Assembly: GCA_040755755.1 (NCBI GenBank)
Contig: JBFLZW010000036.1
Location: 43,296-107,295 of the forward strand
DNA length: 64,000 nucleotides
Direction of reading: 5' to 3'
Source of the DNA: a bacterium
GTDB taxonomy: Bacteria; SZUA-182; DTGQ01
Shown here: piece by piece, positions 1 to 9,837 of the stretch
How positions within the stretch are numbered: position 1 is the stretch's first letter
How the letters are laid out: the number at the start of each line of letters is the position of its first letter
Notes under the pieces: model-generated
Database searches by the model: none
Seen by the model: the letters and a program-made list of their open reading frames with translations, nothing else
What the model was told of the DNA's origin: nothing
Made by a program: the position numbers and the translations under genes

Positions 1-491
1 GGATTTACCTGATCGATTATCAATGGCGAAGAATCGTGACCTTCCTGGACCCCTGGAAAGACCCGAAAAAGGGAGGATATCAGATAATTCAATCCTTATG
101 TGCCCTGGGCACCGGAGGGTGGTTTGGTCTGGGTCTGGGACAGGGAATCCAAAAGCGGGGGTATCTTCCCGAAGCGCATACGGATTTCATTTTTTCCGTT
201 ATTGGCGAGGAGCTTGGCCTGATCGGTGCACTGGCTGTTCTGGTCCTGTTCGGGGTGTTCATCTGGCGGGGATTCAGGATCAGCCGCCAGAGCAAGGACC
301 CCTTTGCCTGTTACCTGGCCCTGGGAGTCACCTGTCTGATCGGCCTGCAGGCGCTGATTAATGTCGGCGTAGCCGCAGGAGTATTACCAACCAAGGGGCT
401 GCCCCTGCCATTTGTCAGTTACGGCGGCTCTTCCCTGGTGGTGAATGCTGTAGCTGCGGGAATTTTACTGAATATCTCTCAACATGCGTAA
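1..491 (+). CDS. ftsW: FtsW/RodA-family lipid II polymerase, C-terminal part (5' truncated by window)
   Basis: The reading frame is open from base 3 and ends at TAA 489-491, so only about the last 160 residues are present. FtsW is the SEDS-family septal peptidoglycan glycosyltransferase of the inner membrane. Visible family motifs are FLDPW near the start, GLGQGIQKRGYLPEAHTDF (periplasmic loop), IGEELG and the C-terminal PFVSYGGSS before the last membrane helix. It is followed by murG, the usual order in division/cell-wall clusters. A 9-bp inverted repeat (504-512 with 532-540) lies just after the stop but has no T-tract. FtsW is preferred over RodA because of the mur/fts neighbours; the true start is outside the window. 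Confidence 0.93.
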   Translation, partial: IYLIDYQWRRIVTFLDPWKDPKKGGYQIIQSLCALGTGGWFGLGLGQGIQKRGYLPEAHTDFIFSVIGEELGLIGALAVLVLFGVFIWRGFRISRQSKDPFACYLALGVTCLIGLQALINVGVAAGVLPTKGLPLPFVSYGGSSLVVNAVAAGILLNISQHA

Positions 492-610
492 GATGCATCG
501 AAAGCCGAAAAGGCCGGACTCACCTGATCTTCTTTTCGGCATATTGGCTGGAAAAGTTCGATGATGGAAATGAAAAATTTTGATTATAGCGAATTTACGG
601 AAGAAAAACG

Positions 611-1753
611 ATGAACATCATCCTGGCTGGCGGAGGAACAGGCGGGCATCTGTATCCCGGAGTGGCTATTGCCCAGGAGTTTCGGAGGCAGAGGCCGGAT
701 TCCCAGATTCTGTTTTGCATAACCAGGCGAAAGATCGACCAGCAGATTATTTCCGAAGAAGGATGGAGATACAGTACACTGCCGGTCGAAAGTTTCCGGG
801 GTGTTTCCTGGCGTACCGTGCGGGCTTTGGGGGGTCTTGCCTGGAGCATCCGGCAGGCAGGCCGTCTGGTGCAGAGCTTTCATCCATTGCTGATCATCGG
901 CCTTGGGGCGTACCCTTCGGTTCCGATGATCGTGGCCGGAAAATGGCACAGGGTTCCGCTCGTCATCCAGGAGCAGAACATTTTTCCCGGAGGAGCGAAT
1001 AAGATGCTGGCCAGATGGGCTGAGCGGGTGTTTATCTCATTTGCGGGTACGGAAAAGTATTTTCCTTCCGTGCCCGACGAGAGAATCATCCTGACCGGAA
1101 ACCCTGTCCGCCAGGCAGCAGCCGGGAGTGAGGGTGAGAGTAACAGCAGTTTTCGGTCACTGCTTGGCCTGGAAGAAGGGAAATTCACCCTGCTGATCTT
1201 TGGCGGGAGCAAAGGTGCGCACAGGATCAACGAGGCGGTGCTGGAAGGGCTGGCCGGCCTTCCCAAGGGGCTTGGTGAGAAGCTTCAGATCATCCACCAG
1301 ACCGGGCAGGAGGATTTTTACCGTGTGCAGCAGCACTATCAGGAACTTCCGGTCAGGGCAACAGCCCTGCCCTTCATCTACCGGATGATGGAAGCCTATC
1401 AGTCGGCGGACCTGGTAGTCTGCCGGGCCGGGGCCACCACCGTGGCCGAGATCACCCTGATGGGCAAAGCGGCCATCATGATCCCCTATCCGTATGCGGT
1501 TAACGATCATCAGGCCATGAACGCCGCAGAGCTCCAGAAAGTGGGTGCTGCGGAAATGATTCTGGAACGGGATCTTACGGGTGCCGGTTTGTGGGCCAGG
1601 ATACAGACATTGATGGAGCATCCCCAGATGCTGGCCAAAATGCAGGAAGAGTCAAAACGGCTGGGGAAGCCGGAGGCGGCATCGAGGATCGTGCAGGAAT
1701 GCCTGAAGGTAGTTGGAGAGAAGTCAGGAGTCAGGAGCCAGGAGCCAGAATAA
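611..1753 (+). CDS. murG: UDP-N-acetylglucosamine:lipid-linked MurNAc-pentapeptide GlcNAc transferase
   Basis: MurG converts lipid I to lipid II on the cytoplasmic face of the inner membrane. The 380-residue protein starts with the glycine-rich loop GGGTGGH (residues 7-13), has the second G-loop region GGSKGAH and the donor-binding RAGATTVAEI near residue 275, all typical of GT28 glycosyltransferases. ATG 611 is preceded by GGAAG. The extreme C-terminus (GEKSGVRSQEPE) is not normal MurG sequence: bases 1721-1750 are an arm of the family A repeat seen elsewhere in the window, so the tail looks like a repeat-driven extension. murC follows after 20 nt. Confidence 0.96.
   Translation: MNIILAGGGTGGHLYPGVAIAQEFRRQRPDSQILFCITRRKIDQQIISEEGWRYSTLPVESFRGVSWRTVRALGGLAWSIRQAGRLVQSFHPLLIIGLGAYPSVPMIVAGKWHRVPLVIQEQNIFPGGANKMLARWAERVFISFAGTEKYFPSVPDERIILTGNPVRQAAAGSEGESNSSFRSLLGLEEGKFTLLIFGGSKGAHRINEAVLEGLAGLPKGLGEKLQIIHQTGQEDFYRVQQHYQELPVRATALPFIYRMMEAYQSADLVVCRAGATTVAEITLMGKAAIMIPYPYAVNDHQAMNAAELQKVGAAEMILERDLTGAGLWARIQTLMEHPQMLAKMQEESKRLGKPEAASRIVQECLKVVGEKSGVRSQEPE
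1721..1750 (+). repeat. Family A repeat arm at the murG 3' end
   Basis: AAGTCAGGAGTCAGGAGCC followed by another AGGAGCCAGAA. It matches the left arm of the full elements at 7134, 53826, 57772 and 60331. Here only one arm is present, in frame, so it supplies the last codons of murG. Confidence 0.8.
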
Positions 1754-1773
1754 AAGAGTAAGGGCAAAGAATT

Positions 1774-3180
1774 ATGCACTGGAAGATCAACCACATACAT
1801 TTTATCGGCATTGGCGGTATCGGCATGAGCGGTCTGGCCGGGTTGCTCCACAACCTGGGCTTTCGGGTGAGCGGATCGGATATTGCCGAATCGGAAAATA
1901 CCCTGCACTTGCGCAAGCTCGGCGTCGCCGTGACCATTGGCCATCATCCTGACAATATCGGCTCTGCCGATGTGGTGGTCTATTCTTCAGCCATCCGGCA
2001 GGATAACCCTGAGCTTCTGGCCGCTCGAAACTCCACTGCTCCGCTTATCCCCAGAGCGGAAATGCTGGCTGAGCTGATGCGCATGAAGTACGGCATTGCC
2101 ATTGCCGGAACTCATGGGAAAACCACTACCACCTCGATGATCGCCACGGTGCTGGCCGAGGGCGGCCTTGATCCCACTGCCGTCATCGGCGGCAGGTTGG
2201 CCAGTTTTGGCAGCAATGCCTGGCTGGGGCAGGGGGATTTTCTGGTGGCCGAGGCGGATGAAAGTGACGGCTCCTTTTTGCAATTGAGCCCTGCCATTGC
2301 CGTGGTCACTACCCTGGATGAAGAGCATATGGACTATTACGGCTCACTGGATCGGTTGAAGGCCGCCTTCCTGGATTTCATCAATAAGGTGCCTTTCTAC
2401 GGAACCGCAGTCATCTGCCTGGATCAGGGGAATATTCAGGCCCTGGTGCCTGACATCCGGAAACGGTATATCTCCTATGGTCTGATCAGCCGGACGGACC
2501 TTACGGCTTCAGCCATCGAGGCCGCAGGGCTGCAATCTTCCTTTGAGGTTATCTGGAAGGAACAAAAACTTGGCCGGATGGTGCTGAACGTGCCGGGAAT
2601 CCATAACGTCTATAATTCCCTGGCTGCTACAGCCGTAGGTCTTGACCTTGGACTTTCCTTTGACACTATCCGGGAGGGCCTGGCTGCCTTCCGGGGAGCG
2701 GACCGGCGATTCCAGATCAAGGCCAGGGTGAACAACACCTATGTGGTCGATGATTACGGGCATCATCCTGCGGAGATACAGGCTACTCTGGCCACAGCCA
2801 GGAGCGTTCTGGCCACTGAAGCGGAAGGGGCAGTAACGGGCCGCCGCCTGATCGTGATCTTCCAGCCTCACCGCTACACCAGAACCAGGGATTTGCTGGC
2901 GGAGTTCGCTACTGCCTTTTACCAGTCCGATACCCTGATCATCACGGATATCTATCCGGCTGGAGAAAGGCCGATCGAGGGCATCAATGCCCTGGCAATG
3001 GCCGAAGGGGTCAGACAGAGCGGCCATACGGATGTGCACTACATTCCTGACAAGGATGAGATACCGGCCCTGATCGGACATATGGTCCGGCCCGGAGATA
3101 TGATTCTGACCCTGGGTGCCGGAGATATCTGGAAGCTCGATTCCCGGATCGTGGCCCTGGTCGAGGAGAAATTTTCATGA
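1774..3180 (+). CDS. murC: UDP-N-acetylmuramate--L-alanine ligase
   Basis: MurC adds the first amino acid of the peptidoglycan stem peptide in the cytoplasm. The 468-residue protein has all Mur-ligase domains: an N-terminal UDP-MurNAc-binding Rossmann domain with GIGGIGMSGLA (residues 8-18), the central ATP-binding P-loop AGTHGKTTTT (about residues 112-121), and a C-terminal domain with FQPHRYTRT. The DDYGHHP motif near residue 325 is characteristic of MurC. Its stop overlaps the start of murB (ATGA), indicating translational coupling. Confidence 0.97.
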   Translation: MHWKINHIHFIGIGGIGMSGLAGLLHNLGFRVSGSDIAESENTLHLRKLGVAVTIGHHPDNIGSADVVVYSSAIRQDNPELLAARNSTAPLIPRAEMLAELMRMKYGIAIAGTHGKTTTTSMIATVLAEGGLDPTAVIGGRLASFGSNAWLGQGDFLVAEADESDGSFLQLSPAIAVVTTLDEEHMDYYGSLDRLKAAFLDFINKVPFYGTAVICLDQGNIQALVPDIRKRYISYGLISRTDLTASAIEAAGLQSSFEVIWKEQKLGRMVLNVPGIHNVYNSLAATAVGLDLGLSFDTIREGLAAFRGADRRFQIKARVNNTYVVDDYGHHPAEIQATLATARSVLATEAEGAVTGRRLIVIFQPHRYTRTRDLLAEFATAFYQSDTLIITDIYPAGERPIEGINALAMAEGVRQSGHTDVHYIPDKDEIPALIGHMVRPGDMILTLGAGDIWKLDSRIVALVEEKFS

Positions 3181-4088
3181 TGAGTCGGAGCTTTGCGGAC
3201 CGGCTGACAAGCGCTTTTCCGGGAGAGGTGAAATTTCAGGAACCCATGAAATATCATACCTCGTTCGGTATCGGGGGGCCGGCTGAGTGCCTGGCCACAG
3301 TAAAGAGCCTCGATGAATTGCGCCTGCTCCTTTCCCTGGCCGATGAATACCGGCAGCCGGTCTTTATTCTGGGCAGGGGAACCAATATCCTGGTGCGGGA
3401 TGGAGGAATCCGGGGGCTGGTGATCCGCCTGGATGGAGAATTTACCAAGGCCGGAGTGCAGAGACATGAACTTATCGGCGGTGCCGCCTGCCCCCTCTCT
3501 TCGCTGCTTCGGCTGTCGGTTCAGCACAAGTTGTCCGGCCTGGAATTTGCTACTGGTATTCCGGGGGCTTTCGGTGGAGCAGTATGCATGAATGCAGGTT
3601 CGGCTGAAGAAGGGATAGGGTCTCTGGTCAGGGACATCCATCTGGTCTATGCAGATGGATCGACCGGAGTGCTGCCAGCCGGGAGCCTGAATTTCTCCTA
3701 TCGCCACTGCTCCCTGCCGGAGGGGAGTATCATTACTGCTATCGCTCTTCAGCTCAGCCAGGTTGAGCATAAGGAGATCATCCTGGCCAGGATCAAAGAG
3801 CGGTATACGGAGCGGCTGAAATCCCAGCCCCTGCGGGACCGGTCGGCAGGCTGCATATTCAGGAATCCGCCGGGCGAATCAGCGGGCAGGCTGATTGATC
3901 AGGCCGGGCTGAAAGGGCTTTCGATCGGTGGTGCGCAAATCTCGACCATTCATGCCAATTTTATCATCAACCGGGAGGGAGCTTCCTGTTTCGATGTTGT
4001 ACGGTTAATCGATGTGATCCGGGAAAAAGTCTATCAATCCTCTGGTTTTACTTTGGAGACAGAGGTTCTGCTCGTGGGAGAAGGATGA
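3177..4088 (+). CDS. murB: UDP-N-acetylenolpyruvoylglucosamine reductase
   Basis: MurB is the FAD/NADPH enzyme that makes UDP-MurNAc. The 303-residue protein has the FAD-binding signature GRGTNILVRDGG (about residue 62), the SGLEFATGIPG segment and a C-terminal AGCIFRNPPG motif. The residue aligned with the usual catalytic Ser of the AGS(F/V)FKNP motif is Cys here, a substitution I believe occurs in other MurB proteins too. The start overlaps the murC stop by 4 nt; a second ATG three bases on is equally possible. It overlaps the next open frame at ATGA 4085. Confidence 0.95.
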   Translation: MMSRSFADRLTSAFPGEVKFQEPMKYHTSFGIGGPAECLATVKSLDELRLLLSLADEYRQPVFILGRGTNILVRDGGIRGLVIRLDGEFTKAGVQRHELIGGAACPLSSLLRLSVQHKLSGLEFATGIPGAFGGAVCMNAGSAEEGIGSLVRDIHLVYADGSTGVLPAGSLNFSYRHCSLPEGSIITAIALQLSQVEHKEIILARIKERYTERLKSQPLRDRSAGCIFRNPPGESAGRLIDQAGLKGLSIGGAQISTIHANFIINREGASCFDVVRLIDVIREKVYQSSGFTLETEVLLVGEG

Positions 4089-4147
4089 GAGAATCGAGAT
4101 CGTGGAGAATGATGAACCAGACAACTGCTGATAAAGGATTAAGAATA

Positions 4148-5086
4148 ATGCCTAAGAAGAATTTATCTGAGATGAAAATTGCTGTACTCATGGGAGGCAC
4201 CTCTTCGGAGCGTGAAGTATCGCTCAGGACAGGGCGTGCCATCGAAAATGCGTTGAGAAGCCAGGGGTTTCAGGTAGTGGGTATCGATGCTGACGGCCAG
4301 ATTGCCAATAAACTGACAGCCGAGCGGATTGATCTGGTATTTTTGGCTCTGCACGGAAAGAACGGAGAGGATGGATCGGTTCAGGGGCTTTTAGAGATCA
4401 TGGGGATACCGTACACCGGCTCCAATGTTCTGGCCAGCGCTCTTGCCTTTCATAAGGCCAGGACCAAAGCTGTGTTGAGTTTCCATAATATCCCTACGCC
4501 AAGGTTTGCGGTCTTGAGTCAGGCGGATTTTTTATCTCAGCCGGAAGAAACCGAAAAGCTGGTCTGGAAGTATCCGGTCATCGTCAAACCCTGTGAGGAG
4601 GGATCCACCTTTGGTGTTTCTCTGGTGAGGTCTCCCGCTGACCTGGAAGCTGCCTGCGCCCATGCCTTCCGGTATGGCAGGGAAGCCCTGATCGAGGATT
4701 TCATCGATGGACGGGAAGTTACGGTAGGGATTTTGGGCAATCAGACCCTGCCGGTGGTAGAGGTTATTCCCCTGTCAGGGTTTTATGACTATGAATCCAA
4801 GTATACGCCGGGGAAAACGGAATACGTCGTGCCTGCCCGGCTTGAGGAAAACCTCTATCAGCAGGTTCAATACTGGGGATTGCAGGCTCATCGGGCGCTT
4901 GGGTGCAGGGGCGTATCGAGGGTGGATATCCGGATCGACCGGCAGGGGAACCCCTTTGTGCTGGAGGTCAATACCATTCCCGGTATGACCGAAACAAGCC
5001 TTTTGCCCAAGGCGGCCAGGGTGGCCGGGATTTCGTTTGAGGAACTGGTGAAAAGGATTCTTGTTTCAGCTTGTGAGCAGGACTGA
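4148..5086 (+). CDS. ddl: D-alanine--D-alanine ligase
   Basis: Ddl joins two D-Ala residues for the pentapeptide stem. ATP-grasp family motifs are clear: GGTSSEREVSL near the N-terminus, PCEEGSTFGVSLV in the ATP-binding part and EVNTIPGMTETSLLPK at the end. The frame is open from 4085 (ATG overlapping the murB stop), but that adds 21 residues not usual in Ddl. I chose ATG 4148 because AAAGGA lies 8-10 nt upstream and the protein then starts a few residues before MKIAVLMGG; ATG 4172 is another option. It ends just upstream of ftsQ. Confidence 0.94.
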   Translation: MPKKNLSEMKIAVLMGGTSSEREVSLRTGRAIENALRSQGFQVVGIDADGQIANKLTAERIDLVFLALHGKNGEDGSVQGLLEIMGIPYTGSNVLASALAFHKARTKAVLSFHNIPTPRFAVLSQADFLSQPEETEKLVWKYPVIVKPCEEGSTFGVSLVRSPADLEAACAHAFRYGREALIEDFIDGREVTVGILGNQTLPVVEVIPLSGFYDYESKYTPGKTEYVVPARLEENLYQQVQYWGLQAHRALGCRGVSRVDIRIDRQGNPFVLEVNTIPGMTETSLLPKAARVAGISFEELVKRILVSACEQD

Positions 5087-5108
5087 TACAAATACACAGG
5101 GAAATGCC

Positions 5109-5861
5109 ATGAGTACCTGGAAGAAGAGACTGTTTATCGCAACCCTGACAGCCCTGACCTGCTCTCTGGCAGTGTGGGGCGGGTACCGGCTCCTGGACAG
5201 GATTCAAACGTTCCGGGTATCCAGGATTACCCTTGCCGGAGCAGAGCGGTGTGATACGAGGAAGATCGGGGAATTGGCCTTTTCAGCAGCCTATGGCCGG
5301 TGTATCTTCAAGGTCAACCTGCCGGACCTGTATCAGCAGATCCGGTCCGACGGATGGATCAGGAATTTATCCATTCGCCGGGTTATGCCTTCCACCCTGG
5401 AGATTCAGATCGAGGAGCGGGTGCCTTTTGGTATTCTTCATGCCGATCAGCTCTTTCTGGTGGATAGAGAGGGTGTACTGATTACGGCCATAGGGAACAA
5501 AAAGGCATGGAAGAGCCTGCCGCTTATCAGGGGGCTGGATTTGAAGGGGGCTGGCGCAGGCTGTAAGCCTGACTCTCCCGGGCTGGAGTCAGCCCTGAAT
5601 GCCCTTGCTCTGATGCAGGAAATGAGAGCCCCGTGGCTGGCAAAGTTTCGGGAAATATCGGTAAAGAGTCCGGAGAATCTCATTCTCTCCAGCCAGGGGA
5701 AAGGCTGTGAGATCCGGCTTGGGAGCAGTAACCTGCGGGAGAACCTCCAGTATTTGAAGTCCGCCTGGAGCACCATCCAGGCCAGTGTGTCCGGTATTCA
5801 ATATATTGACCTGAGATACAAGAATCAGCTTATTATCAAACCACACAAGCATATTGGTTAA
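5109..5861 (+). CDS. ftsQ: Cell division protein FtsQ/DivIB
   Basis: FtsQ is a bitopic inner-membrane protein linking early and late divisome components. With ATG 5109 (CAGGGAAA upstream) it is 250 residues: a short cytoplasmic tail, one membrane helix (about residues 8-25) and a POTRA-type domain containing VSRITLAGAERCDTRKIG, then the FtsQ domain with RVMPSTLEIQIEERVPFGIL. The frame extends upstream to TTG 5061, which overlaps ddl and adds a poor N-terminus. Sequence identity of FtsQ is always low, so the call rests on the POTRA/FtsQ pattern and its place between ddl and ftsA. Confidence 0.9.
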   Translation: MSTWKKRLFIATLTALTCSLAVWGGYRLLDRIQTFRVSRITLAGAERCDTRKIGELAFSAAYGRCIFKVNLPDLYQQIRSDGWIRNLSIRRVMPSTLEIQIEERVPFGILHADQLFLVDREGVLITAIGNKKAWKSLPLIRGLDLKGAGAGCKPDSPGLESALNALALMQEMRAPWLAKFREISVKSPENLILSSQGKGCEIRLGSSNLRENLQYLKSAWSTIQASVSGIQYIDLRYKNQLIIKPHKHIG

Positions 5862-5886
5862 CTCTCCGAAAAAGGAGGTGAGGGAA

Positions 5887-7131
5887 ATGGTTAAGAAAGA
5901 TAACCTTATTGTAGGGCTGGATATTGGCACAACCAAGATTTGTACTATTATCGGAGAGGTTGGCAGCCGGGGTGAGATCGATATCATCGGCCTTGGCCTC
6001 AGCCCTTCCCACGGATTGCGCAAGGGAGTGGTCATCGACCTTGAAAGCACGGTCGAATCCATCAAAAGATCGGTCCATGAGGCGCAGGTCATGTCCGGCA
6101 TTCAGGTGGATTCAGCCTATGTCGGCATTGCCGGAGGGCATATCAGGGGCATCAACAGCCGGGGGGTGATTGCTATTTTAGGCAAGAACCGGGAGATCAC
6201 CCAGAACGATATCGACCGGGTCATCGATGCTGCCAAGGCTGTAGCTTTGCCCGTGGACCGGGAGGTGATCCATGTCCTGCCGCAGGAGTATATCGTCGAT
6301 AATCAGGACAAGATCAAGCAGCCTCTGGGAATGAGCGGGGTCCGGCTGGAGGCGGAAGTCCATATCGTGACCGGAGCCATTACTTCCGCCCAGAATATTA
6401 TCAAAAGTGTCAACCGTGCCGGGCTTGAGGTAAAGGATATCATTCTGGAGCAGCTCGCTTCCAGCGAGGCTACCCTGACCCATGATGAAAAGGAACTGGG
6501 CGTGGCGGTGATCGATATTGGAGGAGGGACCACGGATTTAGCCATTTTCGTGGATGGAAGCATCCGGCACACGGCTGTTATTTCACTTGGCGGGGACAAC
6601 TTTACCCACGATATTGCCGTAGGTTTGAGGACCCCTAACCAGGAGGCCGAACAGATAAAAAGAGAGTACGGGTGTGTGATGGCCGCCCTGCTGGATGGGG
6701 AGGAAACGATCGATGTGCCCACAGTCGGAAGGCGAAGGCCCCGGACCGTATCGCGTCAGGTACTGGCGGAAATTATGGAACCCAGGGCTGAGGAGATTTT
6801 CGGACTGGTTGACCGGGAGATCAAGAGCAGCGGCTATGGTGATCTGATTCCGGCAGGAGTGGTCATTACCGGCGGCTCGTCGCTCATGGCCGGGATGGTG
6901 GAAATTTCCGAACAGATTTTTGACTTACCCGTGCGGATAGGCATCCCAACCGGCTTTGGCGGGCTGGCGGATGTGGTCAGAAGTCCTGAATACTCCACCG
7001 GGGTGGGCCTGATTCTCTATGGATGGAAGAGCGGTCAAAAAAAGGTTAATTTCAAGACTCAACAGAGCGATAGTCACCTTTTCCAAAACATTCTCAAGCG
7101 GATGAAAGACTGGATGAAGGATTTCTTTTAA
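5887..7131 (+). CDS. ftsA: Cell division protein FtsA
   Basis: FtsA is the actin-like membrane tether of the Z-ring. The 414-residue protein has the actin-fold phosphate loops [15 protein letters not shown] at the N-terminus and [14 protein letters not shown] in the middle, then [10 protein letters not shown]. The C-terminus ([10 protein letters not shown]) is an amphipathic helix as expected for membrane targeting. ATG 5887 is chosen over the upstream TTG 5854 because AAAGGAGGTGA ends about 5-8 nt before it, the best Shine-Dalgarno site in the cluster. A family A repeat separates it from ftsZ. Confidence 0.97.
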   Translation: MVKKDNLIVGLDIGTTKICTIIGEVGSRGEIDIIGLGLSPSHGLRKGVVIDLESTVESIKRSVHEAQVMSGIQVDSAYVGIAGGHIRGINSRGVIAILGKNREITQNDIDRVIDAAKAVALPVDREVIHVLPQEYIVDNQDKIKQPLGMSGVRLEAEVHIVTGAITSAQNIIKSVNRAGLEVKDIILEQLASSEATLTHDEKELGVAVIDIGGGTTDLAIFVDGSIRHTAVISLGGDNFTHDIAVGLRTPNQEAEQIKREYGCVMAALLDGEETIDVPTVGRRRPRTVSRQVLAEIMEPRAEEIFGLVDREIKSSGYGDLIPAGVVITGGSSLMAGMVEISEQIFDLPVRIGIPTGFGGLADVVRSPEYSTGVGLILYGWKSGQKKVNFKTQQSDSHLFQNILKRMKDWMKDFF

Positions 7132-7133
7132 AA

Positions 7134-7220
<87 letters not shown>

Positions 7221-7246
7221 TAATGCTTATAAAGGAGGGCATGGTG

Positions 7247-8515
7247 ATGCCAATAGATCTTGAAGAGAATTACGAATGTTCAGCGAATATCAAGGTAATC
7301 GGGGTGGGAGGAGGCGGAAGCAACGCTGTCAACCGGATGATTAACTCCAAAATGCAGGGTGTGGAGTTTTACGTGGTAAATACCGACTTACAGGCACTCA
7401 GAAATTCTCCGGCGGTAAACCGGCTGCAACTGGGCGCCAGGCTGACCCGGGGATTGGGGGCCGGAGCAAATCCGGAAATCGGCCGCAAGGCTGCCCAGGA
7501 GGATGAGGAAAAGATTCTGGAAGTTGTCCAGGGAGCGGATATGCTTTTTATCACCGCCGGTATGGGAGGCGGCACCGGGACCGGTGCAGCTCCGGTGATT
7601 TCCAATATTGCCAAAAAGGCCGGTATTCTGACCGTGGCTGTGGTGACCAAGCCTTTTATCTTCGAGGGGAAAAGAAGGATGATGCAGGCCGAAAAAGGGC
7701 TTGAGGAGCTGAAGGCAGCCGTTGACTCTCTGGTCACGATCCCCAATCAGCGGCTTTTGAACATCATCGAACCTCAGACCTCGATGAGGAGTGCCTTCAG
7801 CATGGCGGATGAAATTCTGCACCAGGCAGTGCAGGGAATTTCGGATCTGATTACCAAGCATGGAGAGATTAACCTGGATTTTGCCGATGTTAAGACCATC
7901 ATGTCGGAAAAAGGAACCGCTCTGATGGGCACCGGCATTGCCAGAGGAGAAAAGCGGGCTTTAGAGGCGACCAAGAAGGCCATATCGAGTCCTCTGCTGG
8001 AGGATAACTCTCTCGAAGGTGCCCGTGGGGTTCTCCTGAACATCACCGGCGGAAGCGACCTGACCCTGTGGGAAGTGAACGAGGCATCGTCAGCTATTTC
8101 CGAGCTGGTTCACGAGGATGCCAATATCATTTTCGGTTCCGTGCATGACGAAGGAATGGTGGATGAGGTCCGGGTAACCGTGATCGCCACCGGATTCGAC
8201 CACCGGGAAGAGAGCGTGCAGAAACTGGAAAACGTGGTAACGCAGGCAGCCAGGCTGAAGCCGGAAAGCTACAATCCCCGAAACCGGGATGTCCCGACCT
8301 ACCTGCGGACCCAGGACAAGGTCCAGGAGAAATTCCAGGAGAAAAGGGCAGGGAAAAGAGAAGGCCTTGAAAGCCTGTCCTCTTCATCGGGTCCTCGTTT
8401 TGCCCGGGGCCGGTCGATAGTCAGTTCGGAGAATCTGGGCCTTCTGGACAATCCGGATAGGGATGAAGACGAGCATCTGAACGTGCCGACTTTCCTCCGG
8501 CGTCAGATTGACTGA
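7247..8515 (+). CDS. ftsZ: Cell division GTPase FtsZ
   Basis: FtsZ is the tubulin homologue that forms the Z-ring. The protein (422 residues from ATG 7247) has [12 protein letters not shown], the tubulin signature [10 protein letters not shown] near residue 105, and a C-terminal conserved peptide NVPTFLRRQ that binds FtsA/ZipA-type partners. The frame also contains ATG 7223 and 7241, but AAAGGAGG at 7231-7238 lies too near 7241 and downstream of 7223; spacing fits 7247. A charged variable linker (about residues 320-405) separates the GTPase core from the C-terminal peptide. Confidence 0.97.
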   Translation: MPIDLEENYECSANIKVIGVGGGGSNAVNRMINSKMQGVEFYVVNTDLQALRNSPAVNRLQLGARLTRGLGAGANPEIGRKAAQEDEEKILEVVQGADMLFITAGMGGGTGTGAAPVISNIAKKAGILTVAVVTKPFIFEGKRRMMQAEKGLEELKAAVDSLVTIPNQRLLNIIEPQTSMRSAFSMADEILHQAVQGISDLITKHGEINLDFADVKTIMSEKGTALMGTGIARGEKRALEATKKAISSPLLEDNSLEGARGVLLNITGGSDLTLWEVNEASSAISELVHEDANIIFGSVHDEGMVDEVRVTVIATGFDHREESVQKLENVVTQAARLKPESYNPRNRDVPTYLRTQDKVQEKFQEKRAGKREGLESLSSSSGPRFARGRSIVSSENLGLLDNPDRDEDEHLNVPTFLRRQID

Positions 8516-8603
8516 GAAGAAAGAAAAATCAACGGATTAAGGGCTAAAAAGGGCAGGTTTTTCCGGATCAGGAGTACCGGATCAGGAGTAGATGTGACCT
8601 TGA

Positions 8604-9431
8604 ATGTTTTCGATCGGGTGCTATAATCAGGCAGATCGGGAATCGGTTCTCGACCGTCTGGATCCCTGGACGAAACTGGTCATTCTGTTCGGGTTTTTCG
8701 GGGTTGTGTTTTTCTACCCTTCGCCAGGGATCTTATTGTGTACCGGCATATCCCTCGTGCTTTCGGCCAAAGTAGGAAAGATATCAATCGGTTACCTGAT
8801 CCACCGGTTGAAATTCCTGCTCTGGTTTTTCATCTTCGGCAACCTTTTTTACTTCTTCTTCACCCCTGGCCGGATTCTCTACCAGATTCCGGGGCTGGGG
8901 CTCACCGTGACACAGGAAGGAGTGAGGAAGGGGTTAACCCTGATCGCTCAGCTCTGCCTGATGGCCACTGCCTCCTTCCTGCTCCTTGGGACCACTTCCA
9001 CGGTCAAACTGATAAAATGTGTTCAGTGCATCTTTTACCCTCTCTACCGGCTGGGTATTGCAGTCCCTGACATTACCCTGATGATGGTCATGAGCTTGCG
9101 GTTTATCCCGGTGCTGCTCTCGGAAGGAAAGCGGATCACCCAGATTCAGATGAGCCGGGCAGGATATGCCGGGGAAGAGGGATTGATCGGCTATGCCAAA
9201 AACCTTGTCCCCCTGATCAGCCCCATATTTTTGTCCACTGTCCGCAAAGCCCAGATTCTGGCCCTGGCCATAGAGCAGCGGGGCTATACCGGAGAGGTGA
9301 GCAGGCAGCACTTCTACTTTCCCCGGCTGCACAGACGGGATGTGGCAGCCCTGGTGCTCGCGGGGCTGTTCCTGGCCGGGCTGATTCTCAGGCAGCAGCA
9401 GGCAGGGTACATCGTGCGGCCAGGGTGGTGA
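8604..9431 (+). CDS. ECF-type transporter transmembrane (T) component, CbiQ/EcfT family
   Basis: EcfT proteins couple the ATPase pair to a substrate-binding S component for vitamin or metal uptake. The 275-residue protein starts with the family segment LDRLDPWTKL, has several hydrophobic segments (about residues 28-45, 63-85, 110-130, 240-260) and two coupling-helix signatures, SRAGYAGEEG and IEQRGYTGEV, corresponding to the A-R-G motifs of the family. No ATPase or S-component gene is adjacent, so the substrate is unknown. It is downstream of ftsZ by 88 nt that contain a direct repeat of CCGGATCAGGAGTA. The start is uncertain because no strong ribosome site is near ATG 8604. Confidence 0.85.
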   Translation: MFSIGCYNQADRESVLDRLDPWTKLVILFGFFGVVFFYPSPGILLCTGISLVLSAKVGKISIGYLIHRLKFLLWFFIFGNLFYFFFTPGRILYQIPGLGLTVTQEGVRKGLTLIAQLCLMATASFLLLGTTSTVKLIKCVQCIFYPLYRLGIAVPDITLMMVMSLRFIPVLLSEGKRITQIQMSRAGYAGEEGLIGYAKNLVPLISPIFLSTVRKAQILALAIEQRGYTGEVSRQHFYFPRLHRRDVAALVLAGLFLAGLILRQQQAGYIVRPGW

Positions 9432-9837
9432 GCACAAGCCACAATCTGAAGATACGTAAATGTCACCCTATGAAATAAATGTCATCTGTGCATATCATTA
9501 AAAAACAGTGTCTTTCTGCCAGATATGAAAAAAATTTCCTGGTTCCTTCCATCGTGAGTTACTCTAAAACATAACCTGCCCAATTAATATTTAACAAGAA
9601 CAATATATTAGCAATGTATTATATCTGGCCAGTTCGCGGCATCAATCTTGCTTAAAATTTTATTACTCAAACTCCGTAACCTCAAGAGAAATCCCCCCAT
9701 AGAAGGACCTTATTCTATGATAAGGAACTTTGCTGCTTTCTGTTACTTTTTATTTATCACCTTATTATTTATCACTTTTTATCTATAACGTTTTTTAACA
9801 TTTTTACTAATTTACGGCCAGAGGGAGGAAAAGGTTC
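9432..9837. other. Intergenic, AT-rich, no gene seen
   Basis: About 400 nt without a credible reading frame. It is AT-rich, especially 9700-9820, with short near-repeats of TTATTTATCAC. It probably holds the promoter of the secreted protein at 9838, whose ribosome site is GAGGGAGGAAAAGG, but no confident -35/-10 pair could be chosen. Confidence 0.5.

Noticed and set aside
4085-4147. Extended N-terminus of Ddl starting in the murB overlap
   Set aside because: The 21 extra residues do not fit the family, and a better Shine-Dalgarno site precedes ATG 4148, although coupling through 4085 cannot be excluded.
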